Assembly: GCA_964247735.1 (NCBI GenBank)
Contig: CAXTVS010000010.1
Span: 1 to 64,000, forward strand
Length of the DNA stretch: 64,000 nucleotides
Reading direction: 5' to 3'
DNA from: Lichenicola sp964247735
GTDB lineage: Bacteria > Pseudomonadota > Alphaproteobacteria > Acetobacterales > Acetobacteraceae
Within the stretch, counting starts at the first letter, position 1. Each line of letters opens with the position of its first letter. Positions 32,743 through 40,634 of this stretch are shown here, in pieces. A model generated the notes under the pieces. That model searched no databases. It was not told the DNA's origin and was given only the letters and a program-made list of their open reading frames with translations. The translations under genes and the position numbers were made by a program.

Positions 32743-34455
32743 TCAGGCGGCCCTGGTCCCGGTCAGCGCCAGCAGAGCGTCGCGTCCCATCCGGGTGCAG
32801 AACGGGCCGAACCCTTCCTCCGGCAGGCCCTGCGACGCCCAGGCCTCGAACAGCGGCGCGAAGGCGTCGCCGAGGCCGGCTTCCGGCACCCGCTCCAGCA
32901 GCCGGAACGACAGGGTGTGGCCGTCGAAGTCGCCGCCGACATAGATCGCGTAGTGGCCCGGGATACGGCCGACCAGCCCGATGTCGCCGGCGTAGGAGCG
33001 CGCGCAGCCGTTCGGGCAGCCGGTGATGCGCAGGCTGATCCGGCGGTCCTGCAGGCCGTGGCGGCGCAGCAGCCCGTCCAGGGTGGCGACGATCGGCTCG
33101 CGCACCCGCTCCGCCTCGGTCAGCGCCAGGCCGCAGGTGGGCAGGGCGGGGCAGGCGAGGGCGAAGCGCGAGAAGGTGGACAGCGCGGCCGCCGGCACCA
33201 CGCCGTGGCCGGCCAGGATCCCGTCGATCGCCGGCCGGTCCTCCGGGCGGATGTTGGACAGCAGCACGTCCTGCTGCGCCGTCATCACCGGATCGACCCG
33301 GAACTGCTGCACCACCTTGCGCAGCGCGGTGCGCAGCGTCACCGCCTCGGTGTCCTGGATCCGCCCGGACGGCACCGGCACCCCCAGCCACCACAGCCCG
33401 TCGCCCTGCTCGTGCCAGCCGAGCAGCTCGGGGATGTGCAGCCGGTCGGTCGGACGCGGCTCGTCCAGCGTCTCGCCGTAGTACGAGTCGAGGGTGCGCT
33501 TGACCCACTCCAGGCCGTGGTCCTCGACCACGTACTTGAGCCGGGCGCGCCTGCGGTCGGTGCGGTCGCCGTGGTCGCGCTGCAGCCGGATCACCGCCTC
33601 GACCACGGCCAGCAGCCGGTCGGGGCCGACGAAGCAGATCGGCGAGGCCAGGCGCGGAAAGGTGTCGGCGCGGTTGTGGGTCATGCCGAGGCCGCCGCCG
33701 ACCGCGATGTTGTAGCCGAGCAGCCGGTCGGCGTCGTCGAACAGGGCGATCGCGGCCAGGTCGTTGGACAGCACGTCGGCGCTGTTGTCCTCCGGAACGG
33801 CCAGGCCGATCTTGAACTTCCGCGGCAGGTAGGTGGGGCCGTAGAGCGTCTCGGTCTCGTCGTATCCGGCGACCGGCTCCTCGTCGAGGAAGATCTGGTG
33901 ATAGCCGCGGCTGCGCGGCAGGAGAGCTGCCGACAGCATGTCCGCGTCCTCGCGCAGCCGGGTGTGGCGCGGGTCGCGACGGGGTGCTGCGGTGGTCATC
34001 AGGTTGCGCACCACGTCGCCGCAGGCGGACAGGGTGGTGAGCAGGGTGTGGTTGATGGCGGCGATCGAGGGCTTGAGCTCGCCCTTCAGGATGCCGTGGA
34101 ACTGGATGCCCTGGCGGGTGGTGATGCGCAGCGTGCCGTTGGCATGGTCGTCCGCCAGCCGGTCCAGCCCGAGATACTGCTCGGCCGTCAGCACGCCGCC
34201 CGGCATGCGGACCCGGACCATGAACTGGTAGTCCTTTTCCAGCTTCTGCTGCTTGAGCGCGGTCGCGGTGTCGCGGTCGAACTGCTCGTAGCTGCCGTGG
34301 AACTTGAGCAGGTTGTAGGCGTCCTCGCTGACCTGGATGCCGCCCTCCGCCAGCTCCTCGGCCAGCCGACCGCGCAGGCCGTGGCTGCCCTGCTTGAGGG
34401 TTTCGACGCCGGTCGGCTTCCTGGGCACGGGAATGGTCTGGTCGGGCACGGGCAC
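32743..34455 (-). CDS. cysI: Sulfite reductase (NADPH) haemoprotein beta-component
   Basis: A 570-residue siroheme and [4Fe-4S] enzyme that reduces sulfite to sulfide in assimilatory sulfur metabolism. Nitrite/sulfite reductase ferredoxin-like repeats are visible (FMVRVRMPGGVLTAEQYLGLD, LRITTRQGIQFHGILK). The cluster and siroheme cysteines are spaced as in CysI: C-x5-C in ALACPALPTCGLALTEAER and C-x3-C in ITGCPNGCARSY. Length fits. The flavoprotein partner CysJ is not adjacent. It lies 55 bases downstream of the peroxiredoxin gene on the same strand and near cysK, making a cysteine-synthesis neighbourhood. Confidence 0.95.
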   Translation of the reverse strand: MPVPDQTIPVPRKPTGVETLKQGSHGLRGRLAEELAEGGIQVSEDAYNLLKFHGSYEQFDRDTATALKQQKLEKDYQFMVRVRMPGGVLTAEQYLGLDRLADDHANGTLRITTRQGIQFHGILKGELKPSIAAINHTLLTTLSACGDVVRNLMTTAAPRRDPRHTRLREDADMLSAALLPRSRGYHQIFLDEEPVAGYDETETLYGPTYLPRKFKIGLAVPEDNSADVLSNDLAAIALFDDADRLLGYNIAVGGGLGMTHNRADTFPRLASPICFVGPDRLLAVVEAVIRLQRDHGDRTDRRRARLKYVVEDHGLEWVKRTLDSYYGETLDEPRPTDRLHIPELLGWHEQGDGLWWLGVPVPSGRIQDTEAVTLRTALRKVVQQFRVDPVMTAQQDVLLSNIRPEDRPAIDGILAGHGVVPAAALSTFSRFALACPALPTCGLALTEAERVREPIVATLDGLLRRHGLQDRRISLRITGCPNGCARSYAGDIGLVGRIPGHYAIYVGGDFDGHTLSFRLLERVPEAGLGDAFAPLFEAWASQGLPEEGFGPFCTRMGRDALLALTGTRAA

Positions 34456-34510
34456 TGATCCTGGGAAAACGGCGGGAGCCGAGGACTCCGGCCGGGAACT
34501 GTCGGGCGGC

Positions 34511-35149
34511 CTAACGGGCGGTCGGCTGCCTCACCATACGCAGATAGGGCGCCAGCGCCGTCCAGCCATCCGGGAACATGTCGCGGGCTGCCTCGTCGCT
34601 GACGCTCGGCGCGATGATGACGTCGTCGCCGTTGGTCCAGTTCGCCGGCGTGGTCACGGCGTGCGCGTCGGTCAGCTGCAGGCTGTCGATCACCCGCAGC
34701 ACCTCGTCGAAGTTGCGTCCGGCGGAAGGAGGGTAGGTGAGGCTCAGCCGCACCCTCTTGTGCGGGTCGATGATGAATACCGTCCGCACCGTGACGCCGG
34801 GGTCGGCCTCGGGATGCACCATGCCGTAGAGCGTCGAGACGCTGCGGTCCGGATCGGCGATCATCGGGAAGTCCACCGCCGCGCCCTGGGTTTCCGCGAT
34901 CTCGCCTTCCCAGCGGCGATGGCTGTCCACCGGGTCGACCGACAGCCCGATCACCTTGACGTCGCGCTTCCGCCATTCCGGCCCGAGCCTGGCGACGGCG
35001 CCGAGCTCGGTGGTGCAGACCGGGGTGAAGTCCTTCGGATGGCTGAACAGCACGCCCCAGCTGCTGCCGAGCCAGGCATGGAAGCGGATCCGCCCCTGGG
35101 TCGTGTCCTGCTCGAAGTCGGGCGCGACCTGGCCCAGCTGGATGGTCAT
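34511..35149 (-). CDS. 1-Cys peroxiredoxin (Prx6 type)
   Basis: A 212-residue thiol peroxidase that reduces H2O2 and organic peroxides. The peroxidatic Cys45 is in HPKDFTPVCTTELG. There is no other cysteine in the protein, so it is a true 1-Cys enzyme needing an external thiol. The C-terminal extension (DAHAVTTPANWTNGDDVIIAP) is characteristic of the Prx6 group. A sigma70-like promoter lies about 60 bases upstream of the ATG, and cysI follows, so the two may be co-transcribed. Confidence 0.92.
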   Translation of the reverse strand: MTIQLGQVAPDFEQDTTQGRIRFHAWLGSSWGVLFSHPKDFTPVCTTELGAVARLGPEWRKRDVKVIGLSVDPVDSHRRWEGEIAETQGAAVDFPMIADPDRSVSTLYGMVHPEADPGVTVRTVFIIDPHKRVRLSLTYPPSAGRNFDEVLRVIDSLQLTDAHAVTTPANWTNGDDVIIAPSVSDEAARDMFPDGWTALAPYLRMVRQPTAR

Positions 35150-35210
35150 GAGGGCGTTCCTCTGGCGTCCGCCGATCGCGAAGGCCGCACCTGGTGACGA
35201 CGGTATGGAA

Positions 35211-35239
35211 ATGACAGACGATCAGGCGACGGGGGTCAA
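35211..35239 (-). promoter_or_regulatory. Candidate promoter of the peroxiredoxin gene (and cysI)
   Basis: Minus strand TTGACC (35239-35234), 17 bases, TGTCAT (35216-35211). The predicted start is near 35205, giving a leader of about 55 bases before ATG 35149. It lies between the Rrf2 gene and the peroxiredoxin gene. Confidence 0.5.
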
Positions 35240-35300
35240 CCGGACCACGACGCAAGGCAGTGGTTCGGCCAAGTGTCACCTGCCGCCGCGCCGATCCCTC

Positions 35301-35750
35301 CTATATGGAGAAGCTGATCGGCTCTGCCAGGGGGCGGCGCAGGCCGGCGCCCTCGGCGCGACGCACCAGGTCGTCGAGGGTCAGCTCGTGCAGCTGCGCG
35401 CGCAGGCTGTCGTCGAACCGGCGCCAGGCCGGCTCGACCACGCGCGCGAACAGGTCGCCGACCGGCCCGTCCTCGCCGGCGGCATCCTCCGACACCGCCA
35501 CCTCGACCACCTCGCTCAGCCGGATGTCGCGTCGCGGCCGGCCGAGGCGGTAGCCGCCGCGGGGTCCGCGGACGCTTTCCAGCAGGGCGGACCGCGACAG
35601 GCCCTGCAGCAGCGGCTCGATCCCCCGCCGCGCGAGGCCGGCCCGTTCCGCGATGTCGGCAGCGCTCACCGTGCCGGCGCGCCCGGCGTGGAACGCCACG
35701 TCCAGCATGATGAGCACCGCGATCATCGCCCTGTCGCGCCGAAGCAGCAT
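35301..35750 (-). CDS. Rrf2-family transcriptional regulator without cluster cysteines
   Basis: A 149-residue winged-helix regulator. The DNA-binding part is MLLRRDRAMIAVLIMLDVAFHA...VSAADIAERAGLARRGIEPLLQGLSRSALLESVRGPRGGYRLGR, typical of Rrf2. The [2Fe-2S] cysteines of IscR/NsrR are missing; the protein has no cysteine at all. That, with the divergent cysK and nearby cysI, makes a CymR-like cysteine/sulfur regulator the best guess. ATG 35750 was chosen because the family starts at this methionine; the upstream in-frame ATG at 35804 would add an unrelated Arg-rich stretch. Confidence 0.8.
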   Translation of the reverse strand: MLLRRDRAMIAVLIMLDVAFHAGRAGTVSAADIAERAGLARRGIEPLLQGLSRSALLESVRGPRGGYRLGRPRRDIRLSEVVEVAVSEDAAGEDGPVGDLFARVVEPAWRRFDDSLRAQLHELTLDDLVRRAEGAGLRRPLAEPISFSI

Positions 35751-35845
35751 CCGGTCCTCCGTTCGGTGGTGACGCGATCCGCCGGCGCGGCACGATCGAT
35801 GCATAGCAGGAAGGGCACCGCTTATCCACGATCGAGATCGGTGCT
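35751..35845. promoter_or_regulatory. Divergent rrf2-cysK control region with repeated CACGATCGA
   Basis: The 95-base gap contains CACGATCGA twice in the same orientation (35791-35799 and 35827-35835), 36 bases apart start to start. The copies are followed by related A/T-containing steps (TGCATAG and GTGCTATG). Two copies on one face of the helix are plausible operators for the adjacent Rrf2 protein. A clean promoter is not evident. Confidence 0.35.
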
Positions 35846-36856
35846 ATGTGTGCCGGCATGGCACGAAAGCACAAGGCGGCCGCCGATGCCGCCGCGCCGG
35901 AGTTCGCCGCTCCGCGCGGCCGGATCTACAGCAGCATCGTCGAGACGGTCGGCGGCACGCCCCTGGTTGCCCTGCCGCGCCTGACACGCGAGGACGGGCT
36001 GTCCGCCCGGGTCGCCTGCAAGCTGGAGTTCTTCAACCCGCTCGGCTCGGTCAAGGACCGGATCGGGGCGGCGATGCTGCTGGCCGCCGAGCGCGAGGGC
36101 ACCATCACCCCCGGCCGCACCGTGCTGGTGGAGCCGACCTCGGGCAATACCGGCATCGCGCTCGCCTTCGTGGCGGCGTCGCGCGGCTACCGGCTGATCG
36201 TGACCATGCCGGAAGGCGCCTCGATCGAGCGGCGCAAGATGCTGCGGCTGATGGACGTGCAGCTCGAGCTCACCCCGTCGCGGCTCGGCATGGCCGGCGC
36301 GATCGCGCGCGCCCGGGAGATCCTGGCCGACACCCCGGACTCCTGGATGCCGCGCCAGTTCGACAACCCGGCCAACCCCGATATTCACGCCGCCACCACG
36401 GCGGAGGAGATCTGGGCCGACACCGGCGGCGACGTCGACATCGTGGTGGCCGGCATCGGCACCGGCGGCACCGCCACCGGAATCGCCCGTGCGCTCAAGC
36501 CGCGCAGGCCCGGGCTGCTGGTGTATGGCGTGGAGCCGACCGAGAGCGCGGTGCTGAACGGCGACGAGCCGGGTCCGCACGGCATCCAGGGCATCGGCCC
36601 CGGGTTCTGTCCCGGCGTGTTGGAGCTGGACAGCCTGGACGGGGTGCTGACGGTGTCGGAACGGGAGTCGATCGCCGCCGCGCGCCGCTGCGCCCGCCTG
36701 GAAGGCCTGCCGATCGGCATCTCCTCCGGCGCCGCGTTGCACGCCGCCCTGCTCCTGGCGCGCCGGCCGGAGCACGAGAACAAGCAGATCGTGGTGATCG
36801 TGCCCTCCTTCGCCGAGCGCTACCTGTCGACCTCCCTGTTCGCCGGGCTGGGTTAG
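35846..36856 (+). CDS. cysK: Cysteine synthase A (O-acetylserine sulfhydrylase)
   Basis: A 336-residue PLP enzyme that makes cysteine from O-acetylserine and sulfide. The PLP lysine is Lys70 in FFNPLGSVKDRIGAAML, the substrate loop TSGNTGIAL follows, and the phosphate-binding GIGTGGTATGIA and the SSGAALHAAL segment near the C-terminus are present. The protein starts MCAGMARKHK with a short Ala-rich extension before IVETVGGTPL; ATG 35858 is an alternative start. It uses the sulfide produced by the CysI encoded nearby. Confidence 0.95.
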   Translation: MCAGMARKHKAAADAAAPEFAAPRGRIYSSIVETVGGTPLVALPRLTREDGLSARVACKLEFFNPLGSVKDRIGAAMLLAAEREGTITPGRTVLVEPTSGNTGIALAFVAASRGYRLIVTMPEGASIERRKMLRLMDVQLELTPSRLGMAGAIARAREILADTPDSWMPRQFDNPANPDIHAATTAEEIWADTGGDVDIVVAGIGTGGTATGIARALKPRRPGLLVYGVEPTESAVLNGDEPGPHGIQGIGPGFCPGVLELDSLDGVLTVSERESIAAARRCARLEGLPIGISSGAALHAALLLARRPEHENKQIVVIVPSFAERYLSTSLFAGLG

Positions 36857-37063
36857 CGCCGGACCTTCCGCGCAGGAGCTGCCTGGAGGCCGTCATGAAG
36901 CCGGCCTGCGGTTGCAGCCGCCGTCGCCACCGGCAACGGCTGCCTGCCGTGCCTGGTCGTCCAGGCTCTCGGCCGGCCCGATTCCGGGCGACGCGGCCGG
37001 ACTTGGCGAGGTGCTCGTCCTGGGCACGAGGCAAGGCCAGCGGACGATCCGGTCGCCGATGGC

Positions 37064-37891
37064 CTAGGGGGAGGGCCGGTCGTCCAGCCAGCCGGCCGCC
37101 CGCACCGCGGCGACGCTTGTCCGGGCGACCGGGACCTCCAGACCGTTGCTCAACCGCAGCCGGACGTTGCGGCCGTCCCGGCCGAAGCCGGCGACCGCAT
37201 GGCGCGCCACCCACCAGGACCGGTGCACCTTCAAGCCCGCAGGTCCGGTGGCGGCAAGCTCGTGGACGGCCTGGCGCAGAGGGATCAGGACCAGGCCGGA
37301 GCCCTTCGCGGTGTGCACGCGGACGTAATGGTCCTCCATCTGCAGCGCGAGGATCTCGCGACCGAGCGCGGCCGGCAGCCAGGCCAGGAGCCGTCCGGAT
37401 GCCGGGTCCGGCGAAGCCGCCGCGGGTGGCGATCCGGCGGTCCGTGTGCCTCCGACGCCCCTTGCGAGCCCATAGCTCATGGCCAGCGGGACCGAGATCA
37501 CCAGGGTCTGCCCGTACCAGGCCAGCAGGCCGATGCGGTCGATCTGGACCGGCCACAGGGTCGCGGCCGCCACGTGGCAGAGCAGGGCGAGCGGCATCGC
37601 CACCAGCGGCGTCACCGCCAGGAGCATGACGACCCGCGGCAGCCTCCGGCGCGACGCGAACCGGATCGCCGGCCGCAAGGTGACGCCGAACAGGATCATC
37701 CCCGCCCAGACGGCGACCACCCAGTAGGCCACCGTCACCAGGCGGGAGCCGTTCAGATAGCTCCCGAACGGCCCCACCAGTCCCAGGAAGAGGCCGCTGG
37801 TGGTCGCGACCACCAGATCCAGCCCCCACTCGCGGCGGCTTCCGAGAAGCGCCTGCATCCTCTCCCCCGCTGCCACTCGCCGCCCGGTCAC
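37064..37891 (-). CDS. Membrane-anchored LytTR-type transcriptional regulator
   Basis: A 275-residue protein with four N-terminal membrane helices (residues about 25-150: VVATTSGLFLGLVGPFG, VAYWVVAVWAGMILFGV, LLAVTPLVAMPLALL, WYGQTLVISVPLAMS) and a C-terminal LytTR DNA-binding domain from about 175. The DNA-binding part includes ILALQMEDHYVRVHTAKGSGLVLIPLRQAVHELA and the hallmark VHRSWWVARHAV. Such one-component membrane LytTR proteins often autoregulate or control the neighbouring gene. The alpha/beta hydrolase gene is divergent from it, and a repeat cluster lies in between. ATG 37858 (MQALLG) is the alternative start. The signal sensed is unknown. Confidence 0.8.
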   Translation of the reverse strand: MTGRRVAAGERMQALLGSRREWGLDLVVATTSGLFLGLVGPFGSYLNGSRLVTVAYWVVAVWAGMILFGVTLRPAIRFASRRRLPRVVMLLAVTPLVAMPLALLCHVAAATLWPVQIDRIGLLAWYGQTLVISVPLAMSYGLARGVGGTRTAGSPPAAASPDPASGRLLAWLPAALGREILALQMEDHYVRVHTAKGSGLVLIPLRQAVHELAATGPAGLKVHRSWWVARHAVAGFGRDGRNVRLRLSNGLEVPVARTSVAAVRAAGWLDDRPSP

Positions 37892-37916
37892 CAGTCGAGG
37901 GCGCCTGCCGGCCGCC

Positions 37917-37942
37917 TCGCGAACCCGTTCGCCCGTTCGCGA
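37917..37942. repeat. Inverted and tandem repeat in the LytTR/hydrolase intergenic region
   Basis: TCGCGAAC (37917-37924) and GTTCGCGA (37935-37942) are perfect inverted repeats. Between and overlapping them CCCGTTCG occurs twice in tandem (37924-37931, 37932-37939). LytTR proteins usually bind direct repeats, so this is a candidate operator for the regulator at 37064-37891. Confidence 0.45.
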
Positions 37943-38005
37943 AGATCGGCCCGCACGGACCGCGAAGTCAGGGCAAGACGCTCGCGATGCAAACGGAGAC
38001 GCTCC

Positions 38006-38998
38006 ATGAAGCCCTCGCTTCTCCTCCTGGTCGGTGCGGCCGCCTGGCTGGTCCTGTCGTCGGCGGCGTGCGCCGGACCCGTCGGGTTCACCCGGATCGC
38101 CGTCCCCGACGGGGCCGGTCCGCCGCTGGAGGTCGGACTATGGTATCCCACCGACTCGTCGCCCAGGCCGACGCCGATCGGCCTTTTCGTCCAGACGGTC
38201 GCGCCCGGCGGCGCGATCCGGGGCAGCCGCCTGCCCCTGGTGGTCATCTCCCACGGGACCGGCGGGGAGCTGACCGGACACAGCGACACGGCCTATGCCC
38301 TGGCCGCTTCCGGCTTCGTGGCGGCGGCGCCGACCCACACCGGCGACAATCCCCGCGACCACAGCCGGGCGCTGGACGTCGCCGGCCGGGTTCGCCAGCT
38401 GCGGACGGTGATCGGGTTCATGGTCTCGCGCTGGCATCCCGGGACGGTGGACCCTGCCAGGATCGGCGCGTTCGGCTTCTCCGCCGGCGGCTTCACCGTT
38501 CTGGTCGCCGCGGGCGGGACGCCGGACTTGCGCCTGATCGGGCCGCACTGCGCCGCCCATCCCGCCTTCTTCGACTGCCGGCTCATCAGGGCCCATGGCC
38601 GGGGCACGGCCGCCATCGGCGGGCCGCCCCCGTCGGCGTTCGTTCACGACACGCGGATCCGGGCGATCGTGGTGGCCGCACCGGCGCTGGGCTTCACCTT
38701 CACCAGGCAGGGCCTCAGGGCCGTCGCCATGCCGGTCCAGCTCTGGCGCGCGGACGACGACAGGGTGCTGCCGTCCCCCGAGTACGCCGACGCGGTGCAG
38801 GCCGGGTTGCCGGGCAGCCCCGAGATGCACCGCGTGCCGAACGCGGACCATTACGACTTCCTGGCACCTTGTCCGGAGGCGCTCGCCCGGGCCGTCCCGG
38901 CGATCTGCGTCAGCCGGCCAGGCTTCGACAGGTCGGCCTTCCACCGGGCGTTCAACGACAGCGTGACGGCGTTCTTTCGGCGCACGCTCGGGACCTGA
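38006..38998 (+). CDS. Secreted alpha/beta hydrolase (dienelactone-hydrolase/PAF-acetylhydrolase-like)
   Basis: A 330-residue protein with a signal peptide (MKPSLLLLVGAAAWLVLSSAACAGP). The catalytic serine is in the elbow GAFGFSAGGFTVL; an acidic residue follows in LWRADDDRVLPS and a histidine in NADHYDFLAPCP, giving a plausible triad. LWYPTDSSPRPTPIG and VVISHGTGGELTGHSDTAY match the large COG4188-type family. Substrate unknown. It lies divergent to the LytTR regulator. Confidence 0.8.
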   Translation: MKPSLLLLVGAAAWLVLSSAACAGPVGFTRIAVPDGAGPPLEVGLWYPTDSSPRPTPIGLFVQTVAPGGAIRGSRLPLVVISHGTGGELTGHSDTAYALAASGFVAAAPTHTGDNPRDHSRALDVAGRVRQLRTVIGFMVSRWHPGTVDPARIGAFGFSAGGFTVLVAAGGTPDLRLIGPHCAAHPAFFDCRLIRAHGRGTAAIGGPPPSAFVHDTRIRAIVVAAPALGFTFTRQGLRAVAMPVQLWRADDDRVLPSPEYADAVQAGLPGSPEMHRVPNADHYDFLAPCPEALARAVPAICVSRPGFDRSAFHRAFNDSVTAFFRRTLGT

Positions 38999-39022
38999 CC
39001 GACCCGCGCCAGGTGGCGGCCG

Positions 39023-40153
39023 CTAGCGCAGGATGATCTCGACGCGGCGGTTCTGCGGCTCGCGGCTGTTCGGGCCGGTGGCGACGAGCGGACGCGTCTC
39101 GCCATAGCCGTGGATGTCGATCGCCGTCGCCGGCACCCCGTCGTGGATCAGCTCGACCTTCACGCTGGTGGCGCGGCGGATCGACAGGCCCTGGTTGTAG
39201 CGCGCGCCCCGGCTGCCGCCGTGGATGGAGGAGGTGTCGGTGTAGCCGTCAACCTCGATGCGCGTGGCCTGCACGTGGGTGGACGCCTGCGCCGCCTGCG
39301 CCACGATCTCTCGTGCGCGCGCGGTCAGGTCCGAGCGGTCCCAGTCGAAGAACACGAGATAGGTGCGCGCTTCCGCCGGCGCCGGTGCGGCCGGCACGGC
39401 GGGAGGCGAGGCGGGAGGCGGCGGGGGTGCCGGGTTGAACTCGTAGCGCACCCCCAGCAGCAGCGAATGGTTGAAGTTGGTGGTGATGTCCTGGTTGCCG
39501 CGCGAGGTGCCGTACGGCCTGGGCCCGAACGCTCCCTGCGTGCCGATGCCGTCGCCGGTGAAGCGCTGCGGCCCCAGGATGGAGGTGAAGCGGTACTCGA
39601 GCGTGCTCGACAGCCCGACCACCCACGGCACCGGCACCGACAGGCCGAAGATGCCCTGGTAGGCGAAGTTGCCGTCGGTGCCGCCCAGGCGCTCGGCGTA
39701 GGGGTAGTTGGTGCCGCTGTAGTGCTCTGCCGCGTGCGTCCAGATGTAGCCGGCGCCGGCGCCGAAATACGGGTAGAGCCAGCTCTTGCCGATATCCATG
39801 TCGAACAGCGCGTTGGCCATTCCGCCGTAGTCTTCCTGGTAGCCGCCGGCGAGGGTGGGGAACCGGGTGCCCCTGAAGTGCTGCAGCGGGTCGTTGCGGT
39901 AGTTGCCCTCGACCTCCAGCCGCAGCCCGTTGCCGAAGCCCCAGCCGACGCTGCCCAGCCCGACCTCGCCGGCGCCGTAGCGCAGCTCGCCGCTGGGCTG
40001 CTGCGGCGACAGCCGCACCGTCTGGTCCTGCGCCAGGTTGCCGCCGCCGGCGACGCCGACATACAGCCCCTGCACCGGCTGCGCATGGGCGATGCCGGCC
40101 ATCGCCACCACCGTGCAGGCGGCCCCTGCCAGCAAGCCGAACCGTCTCGTCAT
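39023..40153 (-). CDS. OmpA-family outer-membrane protein
   Basis: A 376-residue protein with a signal peptide (RRFGLLAGAACTVVAMAGIAHAQP), an eight-stranded OmpA-like beta-barrel with alternating hydrophobic residues (GLYVGVAGGGNLAQD..., WGFGNGLRLEVEGNYRND) and a Pro/Ala hinge (APPPPPASPPAVPAAPAPAE). The periplasmic OmpA/MotB peptidoglycan-binding domain follows (TYLVFFDWDRSDLTARAREIV, RIEVDGYTDTSSIHGG, LSIRRATSVKVELI, ENRRVEIILR-like end). It would link the outer membrane to peptidoglycan. ATG 40153 directly precedes the signal peptide; the longer in-frame upstream sequence is Arg/Pro-rich and probably untranslated. Confidence 0.9.
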   Translation of the reverse strand: MTRRFGLLAGAACTVVAMAGIAHAQPVQGLYVGVAGGGNLAQDQTVRLSPQQPSGELRYGAGEVGLGSVGWGFGNGLRLEVEGNYRNDPLQHFRGTRFPTLAGGYQEDYGGMANALFDMDIGKSWLYPYFGAGAGYIWTHAAEHYSGTNYPYAERLGGTDGNFAYQGIFGLSVPVPWVVGLSSTLEYRFTSILGPQRFTGDGIGTQGAFGPRPYGTSRGNQDITTNFNHSLLLGVRYEFNPAPPPPPASPPAVPAAPAPAEARTYLVFFDWDRSDLTARAREIVAQAAQASTHVQATRIEVDGYTDTSSIHGGSRGARYNQGLSIRRATSVKVELIHDGVPATAIDIHGYGETRPLVATGPNSREPQNRRVEIILR

Positions 40154-40634
40154 CGTCACGTGCCCCTTCGCGCGCGCAGCCGGTCGGACCGGATGGCCCT
40201 CGATGCCATCGGGCAGCCGAGCCGCGACCGCTTCCTCCCGTCCGACGTAGCCGGTTTTTTCGCCAGGAAGAAGCGCCGCTGACGCGTCCGCTCGCGACGG
40301 AGCCGGTCCGGGTGAAGAGGGTGAACGTCGCCGGCTCAGCCTCCGCGACCTTCGTGCCTTTTTTGCAACATTCTCGACCAAGAGACCGAAACGGTTGCAT
40401 GCCCCTATTGCATGGGTGCCCTGCCATGAACTTTAAGTGTGTCACGAACCGGTTACAGGCCGACGGGCGGGTAGACGGTCCTGATTTGCCAGGATGGCAT
40501 CCGGCAGCAGCGTCTGTTGGGTAGTGTTGCGTCTAAGAAATGGAATCCGTCCTGTCGACGGACTTTCGTCGAATGCTTCACCGTCTCCTGGCTGTTCGTT
40601 CACTCCCCAGCGGGTCGGACTGGAGTATTTGAAG
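40154..40634. other. Divergent intergenic region between the OmpA-type gene and the TonB-dependent receptor gene
   Basis: Nearly 480 bases. The left 150 bases look G+C-rich with no obvious signal. The right part is unusually A/T-containing for this genome. It has TTGCATG twice in tandem (40395-40401, 40408-40414) and a possible promoter TTGCAT (40408-40413), 18 bases, TTTAAG (40432-40437). That would give a leader of about 190 bases ahead of the receptor ATG at 40635. I see no convincing gene or RNA gene in it. Confidence 0.4.

Noticed and set aside
36894..37063. Open frame after cysK starting at ATG 36894
   Set aside because: Arg/Pro-rich, runs into the antisense of the LytTR gene, no ribosome-binding site, no similarity.
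40312..40524. 70-codon ORF upstream of the TonB receptor
   Set aside because: No ribosome-binding site, no domain, composition like non-coding DNA. It overlaps the likely promoter.
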